From DATGZH01 sp035297265 (GTDB lineage Bacteria; Actinomycetota; Acidimicrobiia; Acidimicrobiales; RAAP-2), in assembly GCA_035297265.1 (NCBI GenBank), contig DATGZH010000045.1:1-57835 (forward strand): a DNA stretch of 57,835 bases. The letters are read 5' to 3'. Shown here piece by piece: positions 35,360-43,507 of this stretch. Each line of letters starts with the position of its first letter. Position 1 is the first letter of the stretch. The position numbers and the translations under genes were made by a program. The notes below the pieces were generated by a model. That model was given only the letters and a program-made list of their open reading frames with translations, had not been told where the DNA came from and ran no database searches.

Positions 35360-35554
35360 CCTCTCGAGGTTGTGTCCGATACGCTCGGGCGCGCGTCGAT
35401 CCGGGTCACGGAGGACGTGTACGGGCCCCTGCTGGCGACGTCGAAGATGAAGGCCGCCGAGGCCATGGAAACGCGCCGAAGGTCGACGACAGTCGGCTCT
35501 CGAGGGCTTGGCGACAAACAGCCGGGGCTTAGACCTCGGCGAGCCATGGAGTAG
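35360..35554 (+). pseudogene. Integrase C-terminal stump, copy 1
   Basis: SLEVVSDTLGRASIRVTEDVYGPLL matches, in two 20-residue pieces, the end of tyrosine recombinases (box with LGHxS, then the catalytic Tyr in DVYGHLL). Here the LGH histidine is Arg and the HLL histidine is Pro, but the Tyr is kept. Everything upstream of residue LEVV is missing. The stump runs into an attachment-like copy of the tRNA-Lys 3' end seven bases later. It is clearly paralogous to the stump at 39362-39736. Confidence 0.7.
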
Positions 35555-35560
35555 GGGTTT

Positions 35561-35599
35561 TGTGGGCCGCCCGGGTCTCGATCCCGGTACCTTGGGATT
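35561..35599 (-). other. Truncated tRNA-Lys 3' end (attachment-site scar)
   Basis: 38 of 39 bases match 39673-39711, the 3' part of the intact tRNA-Lys(TTT): T arm, variable loop and one side of the anticodon stem. The 5' half of the tRNA is absent. Direct orientation of the two copies, 4,112 bases apart, and an integrase stump next to each fit the att site of an element integrated at the tRNA 3' end. Confidence 0.8.
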
Positions 35600-35812
35600 C
35601 GGCTCGGATGATCCGTAGCCGTGTGCTCGGGTACAGCATCCAGGTCAGCACCTGGTAGTCGTTCGGGGCCGTTTGTCGAGGAGTGGTGCAGTCCGAGCCC
35701 TGGGCTGTCGCCCGCCACGCTGATAGGACCACCCTTCCGCCAGTGTGAAGGGACCACCTCTCCGGGGATTCCAGCGTCGGCAGGGTGATGATGACGGTTG
35801 TCGTTGTCACAG

Positions 35813-36616
35813 TCAAGGACGCCGACGGCGTCGTGGTGCCCGGGGTGTCGTCCCGCCGACGTCGAGTCCGGGCTTCTGGCGGTGCCGATAGGAGCTGCCC
35901 TCCAGGATGAGCTCGTAAGCGGCCGACTGGAGCCGGTCGATGGCGGACTGGGCGAGCAGCGCGTCGGCCATCTGTCCGATCCATTCAAGGGGTTCGCGGT
36001 TGGAGGTGACGAGGGTCGATGCGCTTCGGTGCCGCTCCACCACGAGCTCGTAGATGTCGGCGGTGTCGAGGGCGTCGAAGGGCTGCAGGGCAAAGTCGTC
36101 CAAGATGAGCAGATCCACCCGCATGAGCTTTCGCATCTCGGCGTCGTGGCTGTTGTCCAGGCGAGAGGCCCGAAGGCGCTTCAGGAGCACGTCGGTGCGG
36201 CAGAACGTCACGGTGGAGCGCCGACGGACGGCCACGTGCCCGAGGGCGGAGGCCATGAAGGTCTTCCCCACCCCGACGGGCCCCATGATCATGACGTTGT
36301 GACCGGCGTCGATGAAGCGCAGCGAGCACAGCTCGTCCCAGATCTGGCGGTCGAACTTGGCCTCGGTGGTCTCGTCCCAGTGCTCGAGGCGCATATCAGG
36401 GTCGAGCCCGGCGGTCCTGGCCCGCAGAGCGGCCGAAGAGGTCTCACGTCTTGTGACCTCGTCGGAGAGCACGAGCTCCAAGAACTCGGCGTGGCCCATG
36501 TTCCTCGACTTGGCCAGCGCCAGGCGCTCGGGGAGGGTGTCGAGGCAGCGGCCCAGCTTGACCTGGCGCAGGACACCTTTGAGCTCGGCGGAGACGCTGG
36601 GTGGCGGCGTGGTCAT
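35813..36616 (-). CDS. istB: IS21 helper ATPase IstB
   Basis: This AAA+ helper of the IS21 transposase is 267 residues. It has an N-terminal helical segment (LKGVLRQVKLGRCLDTLPER), Walker A GPVGVGKTFMASALG at about 111, Walker B LLILDDFAL at about 173, and a sensor-like TSNREPLEW at about 213. IstB assembles on DNA and directs IstA. Its ATG overlaps the istA stop by four bases (ATGA), so the two are translationally coupled. Confidence 0.93.
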   Translation of the reverse strand: MTTPPPSVSAELKGVLRQVKLGRCLDTLPERLALAKSRNMGHAEFLELVLSDEVTRRETSSAALRARTAGLDPDMRLEHWDETTEAKFDRQIWDELCSLRFIDAGHNVMIMGPVGVGKTFMASALGHVAVRRRSTVTFCRTDVLLKRLRASRLDNSHDAEMRKLMRVDLLILDDFALQPFDALDTADIYELVVERHRSASTLVTSNREPLEWIGQMADALLAQSAIDRLQSAAYELILEGSSYRHRQKPGLDVGGTTPRAPRRRRRP

Positions 36617-38256
36617 GCCACACCGCCTCGGGTCGCGCCCGCTGTAGTGGCGTCTGGGGCCCGATCGACACCGTCTGGGGTCTCTGGGTCCGGCCGATGT
36701 GCTGGGGAAAGGCGAAAGTCCTCGAGCGGTCGGACGAAGCGGCCAGTGAGCAAGGTGCCTTGGACCGGCAGCGGCTCAACGCTCGATTCGGTGGCCCGCT
36801 CGAGCATCCGTCCGATGAGCGCCACGCTGAAGGCCTCGGCCGCGGCCGCTTTGGTGCACGCTTCGTCCACCCTGGTGGGCCCCCACTTCTTCACCAGGCC
36901 CAACAACGCATAGACCTGGCGCATCTTGGTCCACGGCAGCGGATGATCGAGCAGCACCGCCGCGTAGGCGCCGATGGCCGGCCCGTGGTCAGCGGCAATG
37001 GACTCGAGGCGCTTCAGGTCCCGCAGCGCGTAGACGCTCTTGTCCGACGGCAGGTCCTCGGGATGGGTGGAGCGACCTCCGGGGGCCTGGCGGGGATGGG
37101 TCTTGACCAGCTGGCCCCCGAAGAAGATCTTCACGAGCTCGTGATCGGCCCGGACGTCGACGTGGCGGCCGATCAGGTTCCCGGGCACCGAATAGAGGGC
37201 CTTGGCCACCTCGATGTGGTGGTCCCGGTGCACCTTGGGCGTGGCGTAGTGGGGCAGGTCATAGGGGAAGGCCGGCGCCGGGAGCAGCGCCGGGGCCTCG
37301 ACCGCCTTGAAGTGCTCGGCCGGCCGACACGCCGTGGTGCCGTGCACCCGCAGCCCGGCGGTCGTGGTGCACCAGCGCTCGGCCCGGCGCTGGGCGTCGG
37401 CACGGTCGACGAAGTGCTCGCCGGCGAAGAACGATCGGCGCACATAGGGAACGGTGCGCTCGACTCTGGGCTTGTCCTGGGGGTGGCGCACCCTCGTGGC
37501 GTCGATGAGGAACCCCCGGTCCTGGGCGTACTCGACGAAGGCCTGGTTGAGCCGGGGATCGGTGGGGTTGGCCTTGTCGACGATGGTTGACATGTTGTCG
37601 GGGATGACGATGCGGAACACCCCGCCGAAGAACGCCCAGGCCCCCTCGAAGCCGCAGATGACATCGGCGATCGTCTGGGAGAAGCACAGACACACGAAGC
37701 AGTGGCGGCTCACACACGCCGTGAAGATCAGCGCGTGGCACACCCGGCGGCGATTGCTCTCGGAGTCGAACAGCAGTCCCATGCGGCCGAAGTCGACCTG
37801 TAGCTCCTCGCCGGGCTCGCCGTCGGCCACCCGGACCGTCGTGCCCCGGCCACGGCGAGGCCCGCACAGCTGGGCGCAGAAGCGCTCCAAGGTCCGAAGC
37901 GGGACCGACACGCCCTGGCGGCCGAGCAGGTCGTGGACCTTCGCCACGGTCAGGTCTTCCTCGTCCAGCCACGTCTTGATCTTCTCTTTGTAGGGCTCGA
38001 GGCGGCGCCAGGGTGCCCCGTGGCCGTCGGTGCGATGGGGCCGCACCTTCTCCACCACGAGGGCCAGGAAGACGTCGTTGAGCTGGTCCTCTCCGCCCTC
38101 GCGGTCCAGGCCAGCCTCGACGGCCGCGTCCACGTAGCGGCGGACGGTCTTGCGGTCGATCCCTGCCAGGCGCTCCACCGAGCGCAGTCCCTCGCCGGCC
38201 AGCCACAGCCGGAGCATTTCTCGAACCTCGAACACCCGCACCTCCCGGAAGGACAT
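36613..38256 (-). CDS. istA: IS21 transposase IstA
   Basis: This DDE transposase is 547 residues. It has an N-terminal helix-turn-helix (LRLWLAGEGLRSVERLAGID RKTVRRYV, about 13-40), a catalytic core with Asp in LQVDFGRMG, Asp in VIPDNMS and Glu in KPRVERTVPYVRRSF, and a C-terminal beta-barrel-like region (RHVDVRADHELVKIFFGG). Length and order match complete IstA proteins. No frameshift was seen. Confidence 0.93.
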   Translation of the reverse strand: MSFREVRVFEVREMLRLWLAGEGLRSVERLAGIDRKTVRRYVDAAVEAGLDREGGEDQLNDVFLALVVEKVRPHRTDGHGAPWRRLEPYKEKIKTWLDEEDLTVAKVHDLLGRQGVSVPLRTLERFCAQLCGPRRGRGTTVRVADGEPGEELQVDFGRMGLLFDSESNRRRVCHALIFTACVSRHCFVCLCFSQTIADVICGFEGAWAFFGGVFRIVIPDNMSTIVDKANPTDPRLNQAFVEYAQDRGFLIDATRVRHPQDKPRVERTVPYVRRSFFAGEHFVDRADAQRRAERWCTTTAGLRVHGTTACRPAEHFKAVEAPALLPAPAFPYDLPHYATPKVHRDHHIEVAKALYSVPGNLIGRHVDVRADHELVKIFFGGQLVKTHPRQAPGGRSTHPEDLPSDKSVYALRDLKRLESIAADHGPAIGAYAAVLLDHPLPWTKMRQVYALLGLVKKWGPTRVDEACTKAAAAEAFSVALIGRMLERATESSVEPLPVQGTLLTGRFVRPLEDFRLSPAHRPDPETPDGVDRAPDATTAGATRGGVA

Positions 38257-38616
38257 CGCCGCTCCTTGGTCCGCTGACCGATGGCGGCGAGTGCACCGGC
38301 TGGCGGACCGGCGCTGGTGGACCCCCGGGGGGTGGTCCCATTACTGGCGGAAGGGTGGTCCCATCCTGGTGGCGGAACTCAGCTCAAGGTGGTCCCATGC
38401 TCGTGGCGGGCGACAGGGCTACAGAGGTGGCTACATCCTGCTGAGCTGGAGCTTCTGTAGCAGCTATCGGCGACGCCTGAATACGGACCCCTCGTCGACG
38501 ACTCCGCCCGCAGCATGGGGGTCAAAATTCAGCCGTCGTTGAGAGCAGCCTCGCGTGAGAGGCCCAAGGTCTCGATCGGCGGCTATCACGACCTCTCGCG
38601 TTTTAGGCTCTCGACC

Positions 38617-39267
38617 ATGAGGCTGCCTTGGAAAGGAGATGGGAACGCTGGCGGTGAAACCGGGGGCCTGGGCCTTGACAGCATCCGCTTCGACACCTTG
38701 GGCCTCATCATGCAACCAGACACGGCGCCCAATGAGCGCGAGTGGAGAGGCACAAATTTGGTGCTCTCCGAACACTGGTTTCCCATCCCACCAGATCTAC
38801 CAAGTCTCCAGGTGGACGAGCTTCGTACGACATATGAAGAAGCGCTCATGGGGCCACCACAGATCGGTGGTCGAACACCACGACTCTTGCACCTCGCCGT
38901 CCATCGTGAGCTACCACTGCCCGCCGTCTGCACGCTGATTCGACTCGTCCCTCCTCGTGGCCACGGGTTCTTCTTTGCCGGCGCGATCACGTTGCCACTC
39001 GCCGAGAGCAGCTGGGTAATCAGAGCTCTGAGCAGTGAAGGCCAGCTGACCGGGGTTCGAGAGGCGTTGGCCGGCGCTCGGTTCCTCAGGGAGCACCGCC
39101 TGCAGGGGGCGTCGGCCGAAGAACTCTTATCAGGCTTAGACCCTTACGAGGCCAAATGGGACTTGGATGAGAATGACCCGTTGACCCTGGTTCGCCACTC
39201 GATCAGCCGAATCCTGTCAAGCCTGGAGATCGATCCGCGAGCTTTGTATGAGCCCTCTTTCGCCTAA
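38617..39267 (+). CDS. Hypothetical protein within the tRNA-Lys element
   Basis: The 216-residue soluble protein (MRLPWKGDGNAGGETGGLGL onward) holds FDTLGLIMQPDTAPNEREW, LSEHWFPIPPDLPSLQVDEL and VREALAGARFLREHRLQG. I recognise no family. ATG at 38617 is the first start in the coherent part of the frame. The 200 bases between the IS end and this gene hold only the target duplication and no gene. Its lower GC fits cargo of the decayed element. Confidence 0.55.
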   Translation: MRLPWKGDGNAGGETGGLGLDSIRFDTLGLIMQPDTAPNEREWRGTNLVLSEHWFPIPPDLPSLQVDELRTTYEEALMGPPQIGGRTPRLLHLAVHRELPLPAVCTLIRLVPPRGHGFFFAGAITLPLAESSWVIRALSSEGQLTGVREALAGARFLREHRLQGASAEELLSGLDPYEAKWDLDENDPLTLVRHSISRILSSLEIDPRALYEPSFA

Positions 39268-39361
39268 GGCCCAGCAGCGGCAGACCGACGGAAGTAGCGG
39301 CCAACTCCGAAAGCCTCTCCTCGGCTCCGGCTGAAGGTCGCGACGGAACCGTCCGGCTCCA

Positions 39362-39736
39362 AAGCTCGCATCTTTACGTCAGTGGGCCCGCCTGGGCCAT
39401 TGGACCCTGCACAAACTCAGACACTCCTGCGGCTCGCGCCTCCTGGTCATGGGTGTGCCACTCGAGGTCGTGTCGGAGACGCTCGGGCACGCGTCGAACA
39501 GGGTGACGAAGGACATCGACGGGCATCTACTCGCGACGTCGAAGATCAAGGCGGCGGAGGCCATGGAACAAGCGCTGTGGGTCGACCACCAGGCGGCTGT
39601 CGAGGACTTAGCTACAAACTTGGCTGCAATTGCCCGCAGTCGGGAAGTCGGCAAGCCTTCGAGCAGAGGTTCTGTGGGCCGCCCGGGTCTCGATCCCGGC
39701 ACCTTGGGATTAAAAGTCCCCTGCTCTTCCCGATGA
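39362..39736 (+). pseudogene. Integrase C-terminal stump, copy 2
   Basis: WTLHKLRHSCGSRLL is the HxLR box of tyrosine recombinases, and VPLEVVSETLGHASNRVTKD carries the second His. The expected Tyr of DVYGHLL is replaced: the sequence reads DIDGHLL, so the nucleophile is lost. No N-terminal part exists upstream. The frame runs on into the tRNA-Lys gene, as in actinobacterial elements whose int ends at attP. Confidence 0.75.
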
Positions 39737-39747
39737 GCTAGCGGCCC
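39675..39747 (-). tRNA. tRNA-Lys(TTT)
   Basis: This is a 73-nt cloverleaf. The acceptor GGGCCGC pairs with GCGGCCC, the D arm has GCTC/GAGC, the anticodon loop is CTTTTAA (anticodon TTT, complement of 39712-39714), and the T arm is CCGGG-ATCGAGA-CCCGG. The discriminator is A and no CCA is encoded. The T loop starts with A in place of T54, which is unusual. The top pair of the anticodon stem is a G-A mismatch. Confidence 0.93.
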
Positions 39748-39919
39748 TGCGAGTGCAAGATAACTTGCCTGGGCCGGAGGGCGAAACAGCTCGTGCGAGC
39801 CTGTCGGCTGAGATCCCGAGCCCAATCCCGCCGGGATGTCCGAATGGGCGGGATGGGCCGTCTGGCGATCGCAGTCGACGTCCCAGGGGGCGGCCAGTGC
39901 TCTCCGGTGAGGGATATCG

Positions 39920-40831
39920 ATGATCAGCAAGGAGGACATCACAGCTGAGCTGGCCGCCAAACTCGTCGCGTCGCAGTTTCCCGAATGGGCCGATCTTCCC
40001 GTGACACCAGTTGAACTGAACGGCTGGGACAACACGACCTTTCGGTTGGGTGACGACAAGTCGGTGCGCCTCCCCATCGGCGAGGCCTATGCGCTGGCGG
40101 TTGAGAAGGAGCATCGGTGGCTACCCGTGCTAGCCCCGCGGCTGCCACTGCCGATCCCCCGACCGCTCGCCCTGGGGTCGCCCGACGACCGCTACCCATG
40201 GCCCTGGTCGGTCTACGAGTGGCTCCAAGGCGAGCCTGCCACCGTCGAGCGGGTGGCGGACCTCGGTGCCTTGGCGAAGGATCTGGCCGGCTTCTTGACT
40301 GCTCTTTACTCGGTGGACACGACGGATGGGCCGGCGAGTGACCTGCACTGCTTCTTCCGGGGTGGTCCGCTCTCAGTCTGGGACGAAATGACCCGCCGGG
40401 CCATCTCGGAGCTCGGGGACGAGATCGACGCTTTGGGAGCGCTTGCCACATGGGAGGCGGCAGTGGCGGCAGCGTTCGACGGGTCCGCAGTGTGGTTCCA
40501 CGGTGACGTATCAGCGTCCAACCTGCTCGTCGCCGACGGTCGCCTGAGAGCGGTCATCGACTTTGGAACCACGGGCGTAGGTGATCCGGCCTGCGACCTC
40601 CCGATCGCCTGGACGCTCTTTGCCGACGACAGCCGGTCGGCCTTTCGGAACGAGCTCTCCCTGGATGCAGCGACGTGGACCCGAGGACGGGGATGGGCGT
40701 TGTGGAAGGCCCTGATCACGATGCAGCAGGCCCGGCATCAGGAGGGTGGTGCCGAGGAGCGGTTCGGGTGGCGTTGGAGCTCAGCCCGGGTCATCGATGA
40801 GGTCGTGGCCGAGCACCAGCAGACCACCTGA
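39920..40831 (+). CDS. Aminoglycoside phosphotransferase (APH)-family kinase
   Basis: The 303-residue protein-kinase-like protein has an N-lobe with LNGWDNTTFRLGDDKSVRLP and KEHRWLPVLAPRL. The catalytic loop is FHGDVSASNLLV (Asp at about 197, Asn at about 202) and the metal motif is VIDFGTTGVGDPACDL. Family members phosphorylate antibiotics, sugars or amino acids. Nothing here proves resistance. It lies just beyond tRNA-Lys, outside the direct repeats, and is convergent with the SDR gene. Confidence 0.85.
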   Translation: MISKEDITAELAAKLVASQFPEWADLPVTPVELNGWDNTTFRLGDDKSVRLPIGEAYALAVEKEHRWLPVLAPRLPLPIPRPLALGSPDDRYPWPWSVYEWLQGEPATVERVADLGALAKDLAGFLTALYSVDTTDGPASDLHCFFRGGPLSVWDEMTRRAISELGDEIDALGALATWEAAVAAAFDGSAVWFHGDVSASNLLVADGRLRAVIDFGTTGVGDPACDLPIAWTLFADDSRSAFRNELSLDAATWTRGRGWALWKALITMQQARHQEGGAEERFGWRWSSARVIDEVVAEHQQTT

Positions 40832-40857
40832 GGTCAGGCCGGCCGACGCTCGAGCGT

Positions 40858-41658
40858 TCAGGCGTCTCCGCTGAGACGGCGAGCCTGCTCGAAGACGAAT
40901 TCGTCGACGTGACGTGCACGGGCTATGAGGATGTCGGTGACCTCGGGATGCGTGGGCACGAAGAAGCGGTCCTCCAAGATGGCGTCGACCGCCAGCTGGC
41001 CGACGGTGTCGGGATCCAGGGGCGCGAGCTCCGGTGTTCGGGGGCCGGCGATGGGACCGAACACCTCGATGTGCTCGGCGATGTTGGTCATCACCGGACC
41101 AGGGCACAGGCAGGTCACGCCGACACCCCGGGGTTTGGTGTACAGGGCCAGACACTCGGACAGGAGCACGATGGCGCTCTTGGTGGCCACGTAGGGGAGC
41201 CGGTCATAGCTGTACCCGTAGAGGCCGGCCGTCGAGGCTGTGTGCACCAGGTGGCCGGATCCCTGCTCCAGGAGCCCGGGCAAGAAGGTGCGGACCGCCC
41301 GCACGACGGAGAGCAGGTTCACGTCGATGATGCGCTCCCACGCCTCGACGGGGATGTTCTCCGGCAGCCCGAGGGCGAGCACGCCCACGTTGCTCATGAC
41401 CACATCCACCCGGCCGAACTCCTCGATTGCCCGGTTGCGCAGCATCGCCACGTCGTCGTCCTCGCTGACGTCGCACCTGAGGCCCAGTGCTTGCCCTCCG
41501 GCTTCAGTGATCTCACCGGCCACTGCCTGGGCCCGGTCCTCGTCGATGTCGGCAACGACGACGGCCGAGCCGGTCCGGGCGAGGGCGTGGGCAGTCGCCC
41601 GCCCGATGCCGCTGCCACCCCCGGTGACCACGGCGACCCGTCCGACGAGTTCGGTCAT
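40858..41658 (-). CDS. Short-chain dehydrogenase/reductase
   Basis: This is a 266-residue classical SDR. The NAD(P)-binding site is TGGGSGIG at 12-19, with an acidic residue after the second strand (VVVADID) that favours NAD. SNVG lies at about 89, and Ser142, Tyr156 and Lys160 form the catalytic set (YVATK). It probably oxidises or reduces a secondary alcohol or ketone intermediate. The start overlaps the stop of the CMD-domain gene by four bases. A 12-bp perfect palindrome ACGCTCGAGCGT (40846-40857) sits at its 3' end, facing the APH gene, and might act as a small terminator. Confidence 0.88.
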   Translation of the reverse strand: MTELVGRVAVVTGGGSGIGRATAHALARTGSAVVVADIDEDRAQAVAGEITEAGGQALGLRCDVSEDDDVAMLRNRAIEEFGRVDVVMSNVGVLALGLPENIPVEAWERIIDVNLLSVVRAVRTFLPGLLEQGSGHLVHTASTAGLYGYSYDRLPYVATKSAIVLLSECLALYTKPRGVGVTCLCPGPVMTNIAEHIEVFGPIAGPRTPELAPLDPDTVGQLAVDAILEDRFFVPTHPEVTDILIARARHVDEFVFEQARRLSGDA

Positions 41659-42467
41659 GTTCGGTCGTTGTCCGCCGGGGTGACCGGACCACCTTCGTCC
41701 TGGACTCGGGCCCAGGATTCGTGGACCACCTCGTCGAGGAACGCCGCCTTGCTCCATCCGGCATAGACGGCAAAGTGGAGGACGAGCTCTTCCATCTCGG
41801 TCCGGCTCAGCTGCCCGCTCTTCAGGGCCGAGTAGACGTGGGAGCGGATCGGGATGATCGTGTCGTCCACCCCGACGGCGGCCACGGTGATGCAGCGGCG
41901 GTCGCGCTCGGAGAGGCCGGGCCGCTGCCAGACCTCGCCGAACACGAAGTTGAGGATCCCAGCGAGGGTGTAGGGGCTCGTCCGAGGCGGCGCGGGTACG
42001 AAGTTGATCTCCCGGAAGCAGGCCTCGCCGCGGGCGAGTCGCTGTTCGCTGTCCTCTCCCGCGTTCCACGGTTCGAGCGGCGCCGGTGGGGACGGCGCAT
42101 CCCCGCGCTCCCCGCTGATCCGGGCGTTCTGGACCGAAACCGTCTGGTCGAGGAGCGACGCCTTGGGCCACCCGCAGTAGACGGCGAAGTGGAGGACGAA
42201 CTCCTGCAGCTCGGCCAGTGTGAGGTCGCCCGACTTCAGGGCAGCGTAGACGTGGGCGTCGATCGGCCCGACCGTGTCCCCGGCCCCGACGCAGGTGAGC
42301 GTGACGAGACGGCGCTCCCGGCGACCGAGTCCCGGCCTGGTCCACACCCGGGCGAACTCGAACCCCAGCACGCCGTCCTCGGCGAACGGCGACGCCGCCC
42401 CCTCGTAGGGGACGGCCATGACCTCGGCGTAGATGCCCCGAGGGTCGCCCTGCTCGACCGTCATCAT
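41655..42467 (-). CDS. Tandem carboxymuconolactone-decarboxylase (CMD)-domain protein
   Basis: The 270-residue protein holds two similar CMD domains (about 25-110 and 165-250). Each has RERRLVTLTCVG or RDRRCITVAAVG, then IDAHVYAALKSG or IRSHVYSALKSG, then E(L/M)xExVLHFAVYxGW. The Cys pair of AhpD peroxidases is absent, so it is more like the decarboxylase or hydrolase side of the family. It lies between a cyclase-family hydrolase and an SDR in one leftward operon, which suggests a ring-cleavage or lactone step. Confidence 0.8.
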   Translation of the reverse strand: MMTVEQGDPRGIYAEVMAVPYEGAASPFAEDGVLGFEFARVWTRPGLGRRERRLVTLTCVGAGDTVGPIDAHVYAALKSGDLTLAELQEFVLHFAVYCGWPKASLLDQTVSVQNARISGERGDAPSPPAPLEPWNAGEDSEQRLARGEACFREINFVPAPPRTSPYTLAGILNFVFGEVWQRPGLSERDRRCITVAAVGVDDTIIPIRSHVYSALKSGQLSRTEMEELVLHFAVYAGWSKAAFLDEVVHESWARVQDEGGPVTPADNDRT

Positions 42468-42492
42468 CGTGTCCCTTCTGTCGGCGGCCGGT

Positions 42493-43443
42493 TCATTTCA
42501 TCGCCAGAGGGGTCACCGGCGAGCCCACCGCCCCGGTGACCCGGAGCCCGGGGGCCACGAGGAGGAACTCGTACACCCGGTCGTCGGCGCAGTCCGCCGC
42601 TAGCTCCTCGAGGTACCAGTACTCGCCGAGCGGCATGCCCATGTCCCTGAGGGCGAGCATGTGGAACGGGATGGCGTAGTGCTGCAGCACCCCGTAGGAC
42701 TCGACGGCCGTGTTGTCACAGGCCAGGGCGGCGACACCGTGTTCGGCGAACCAGGTGGCCGTCGTGTAGTGCACGCCGGGCGCCGCACCTTCGAAGGCCG
42801 CCCATCCCCCTGTCCGGTCGCGGACGGCCATGAGACCGGTCCGGAGGAGCACGATGTCCCCGGCCTCGACCGTCACCCGCTGGGTCGTACAGGCCTCATC
42901 GAGCTCCTCGGCGGTGACCCGGTGGCCGGCCGGCAGGGTCTCCACTTCGTGGAGCCGGGCGATGTCCAGGAGGACGCCGCGGGAGACCAGCTCGTCGTAG
43001 TACTTCTCCATGCCCAAGCGGGTCGCCCCTCTGGTGGTGGCCGTCGCGGCGGGAAAGCCGTTGTACAGGCGGTCGTCGTAGAAGACGTGGGCCAGCGCGT
43101 CCCACTGGGTCGCCGCCTGGAGGTGCATGACCACCATGTCGTCGGTGTAGCGCGACGTCCCACCGGTGCCGTTCACCTGGGGCGGGTCGGTGCCGGTCCT
43201 CGTGAGCACGTGCAGAGGGTTTCGGCGCGGGTTGCGGGGGTCGCTTCCCTGCGGACCGTCGGCGTCGAGGGGGATCGTGAGCGAGAACACCGCTCCTCGG
43301 CGCACGAGGGACGCCGCGGCGGCCCGCTTCTCGGCAGTGATGAGGTTGAGGGTCCCGCGTTCGTCGTCGGCGCCCCAGCGGCCCCAGTTCCTCACCTGGG
43401 CACCGAGGTCCTCCAGCAGCTTGGTTTCGTCGTCCTGGGTCAT
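42493..43443 (-). CDS. Cyclase-family (kynurenine-formamidase-like) metal hydrolase
   Basis: The 316-residue protein carries the cyclase-family metal motif as MHLQAATQWDALAHVFYD at about 100-117 (H-x5-T-x-W-DA-x-x-H). It also has RGATRLGMEKYYDELVSRGV, VLLRTGLM and the C-terminal ACDNTAVES. Homologues hydrolyse amides or ring lactams and lactones using Zn or Mn. The ATG at 43443 with GGGGGAGAGG upstream is preferred over an in-frame GTG 33 codons earlier. Confidence 0.85.
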   Translation of the reverse strand: MTQDDETKLLEDLGAQVRNWGRWGADDERGTLNLITAEKRAAAASLVRRGAVFSLTIPLDADGPQGSDPRNPRRNPLHVLTRTGTDPPQVNGTGGTSRYTDDMVVMHLQAATQWDALAHVFYDDRLYNGFPAATATTRGATRLGMEKYYDELVSRGVLLDIARLHEVETLPAGHRVTAEELDEACTTQRVTVEAGDIVLLRTGLMAVRDRTGGWAAFEGAAPGVHYTTATWFAEHGVAALACDNTAVESYGVLQHYAIPFHMLALRDMGMPLGEYWYLEELAADCADDRVYEFLLVAPGLRVTGAVGSPVTPLAMK

Positions 43444-43507
43444 CCTCTCCCCCGTCGGACCCGTGCTCCGGCGACTACCGTGGCCGTCGACCAGCGAGGC
43501 GGAGTCC

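Larger units (their letters stand above)
35706..38415 (-). mobile_element. IS21-family insertion sequence
   Basis: The element is 2,710 bp. Perfect 14-bp terminal inverted repeats, TGTCGCCCGCCACG, lie at 35706-35719 and 38402-38415. A second, inner 19-bp inverted pair (GGACCACCCTTCCGCCAGT at 35726-35744, its complement at 38344-38362) is typical of the multiple transposase sites at IS21 ends. The 4-bp direct duplication GGGC flanks both ends (35702-35705, 38416-38419). istA and istB are intact, so the copy may be active and recent. Confidence 0.9.
35561..39711. mobile_element. Remnant integrated element at tRNA-Lys, carrying an IS21 insertion
   Basis: The segment is bounded by direct 39-bp repeats of the tRNA-Lys 3' end. 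Without the IS and its target duplication it is only about 1.4 kb. It holds one 216-residue hypothetical gene and an integrase C-terminal stump at its right end. The full integrase is gone, so it cannot excise on its own. It is a decayed satellite or deletion product of an integrative element. Confidence 0.65.

Noticed and set aside
35561..35599. Second tRNA-Lys gene
   Set aside because: Only the 3' half is present. The acceptor 5' strand, D arm and anticodon are missing, so it is an attachment scar and not a tRNA.
39920..40831. Antibiotic resistance gene
   Set aside because: APH-fold kinases have many substrates. No mobile resistance context or diagnostic subfamily motif is visible.
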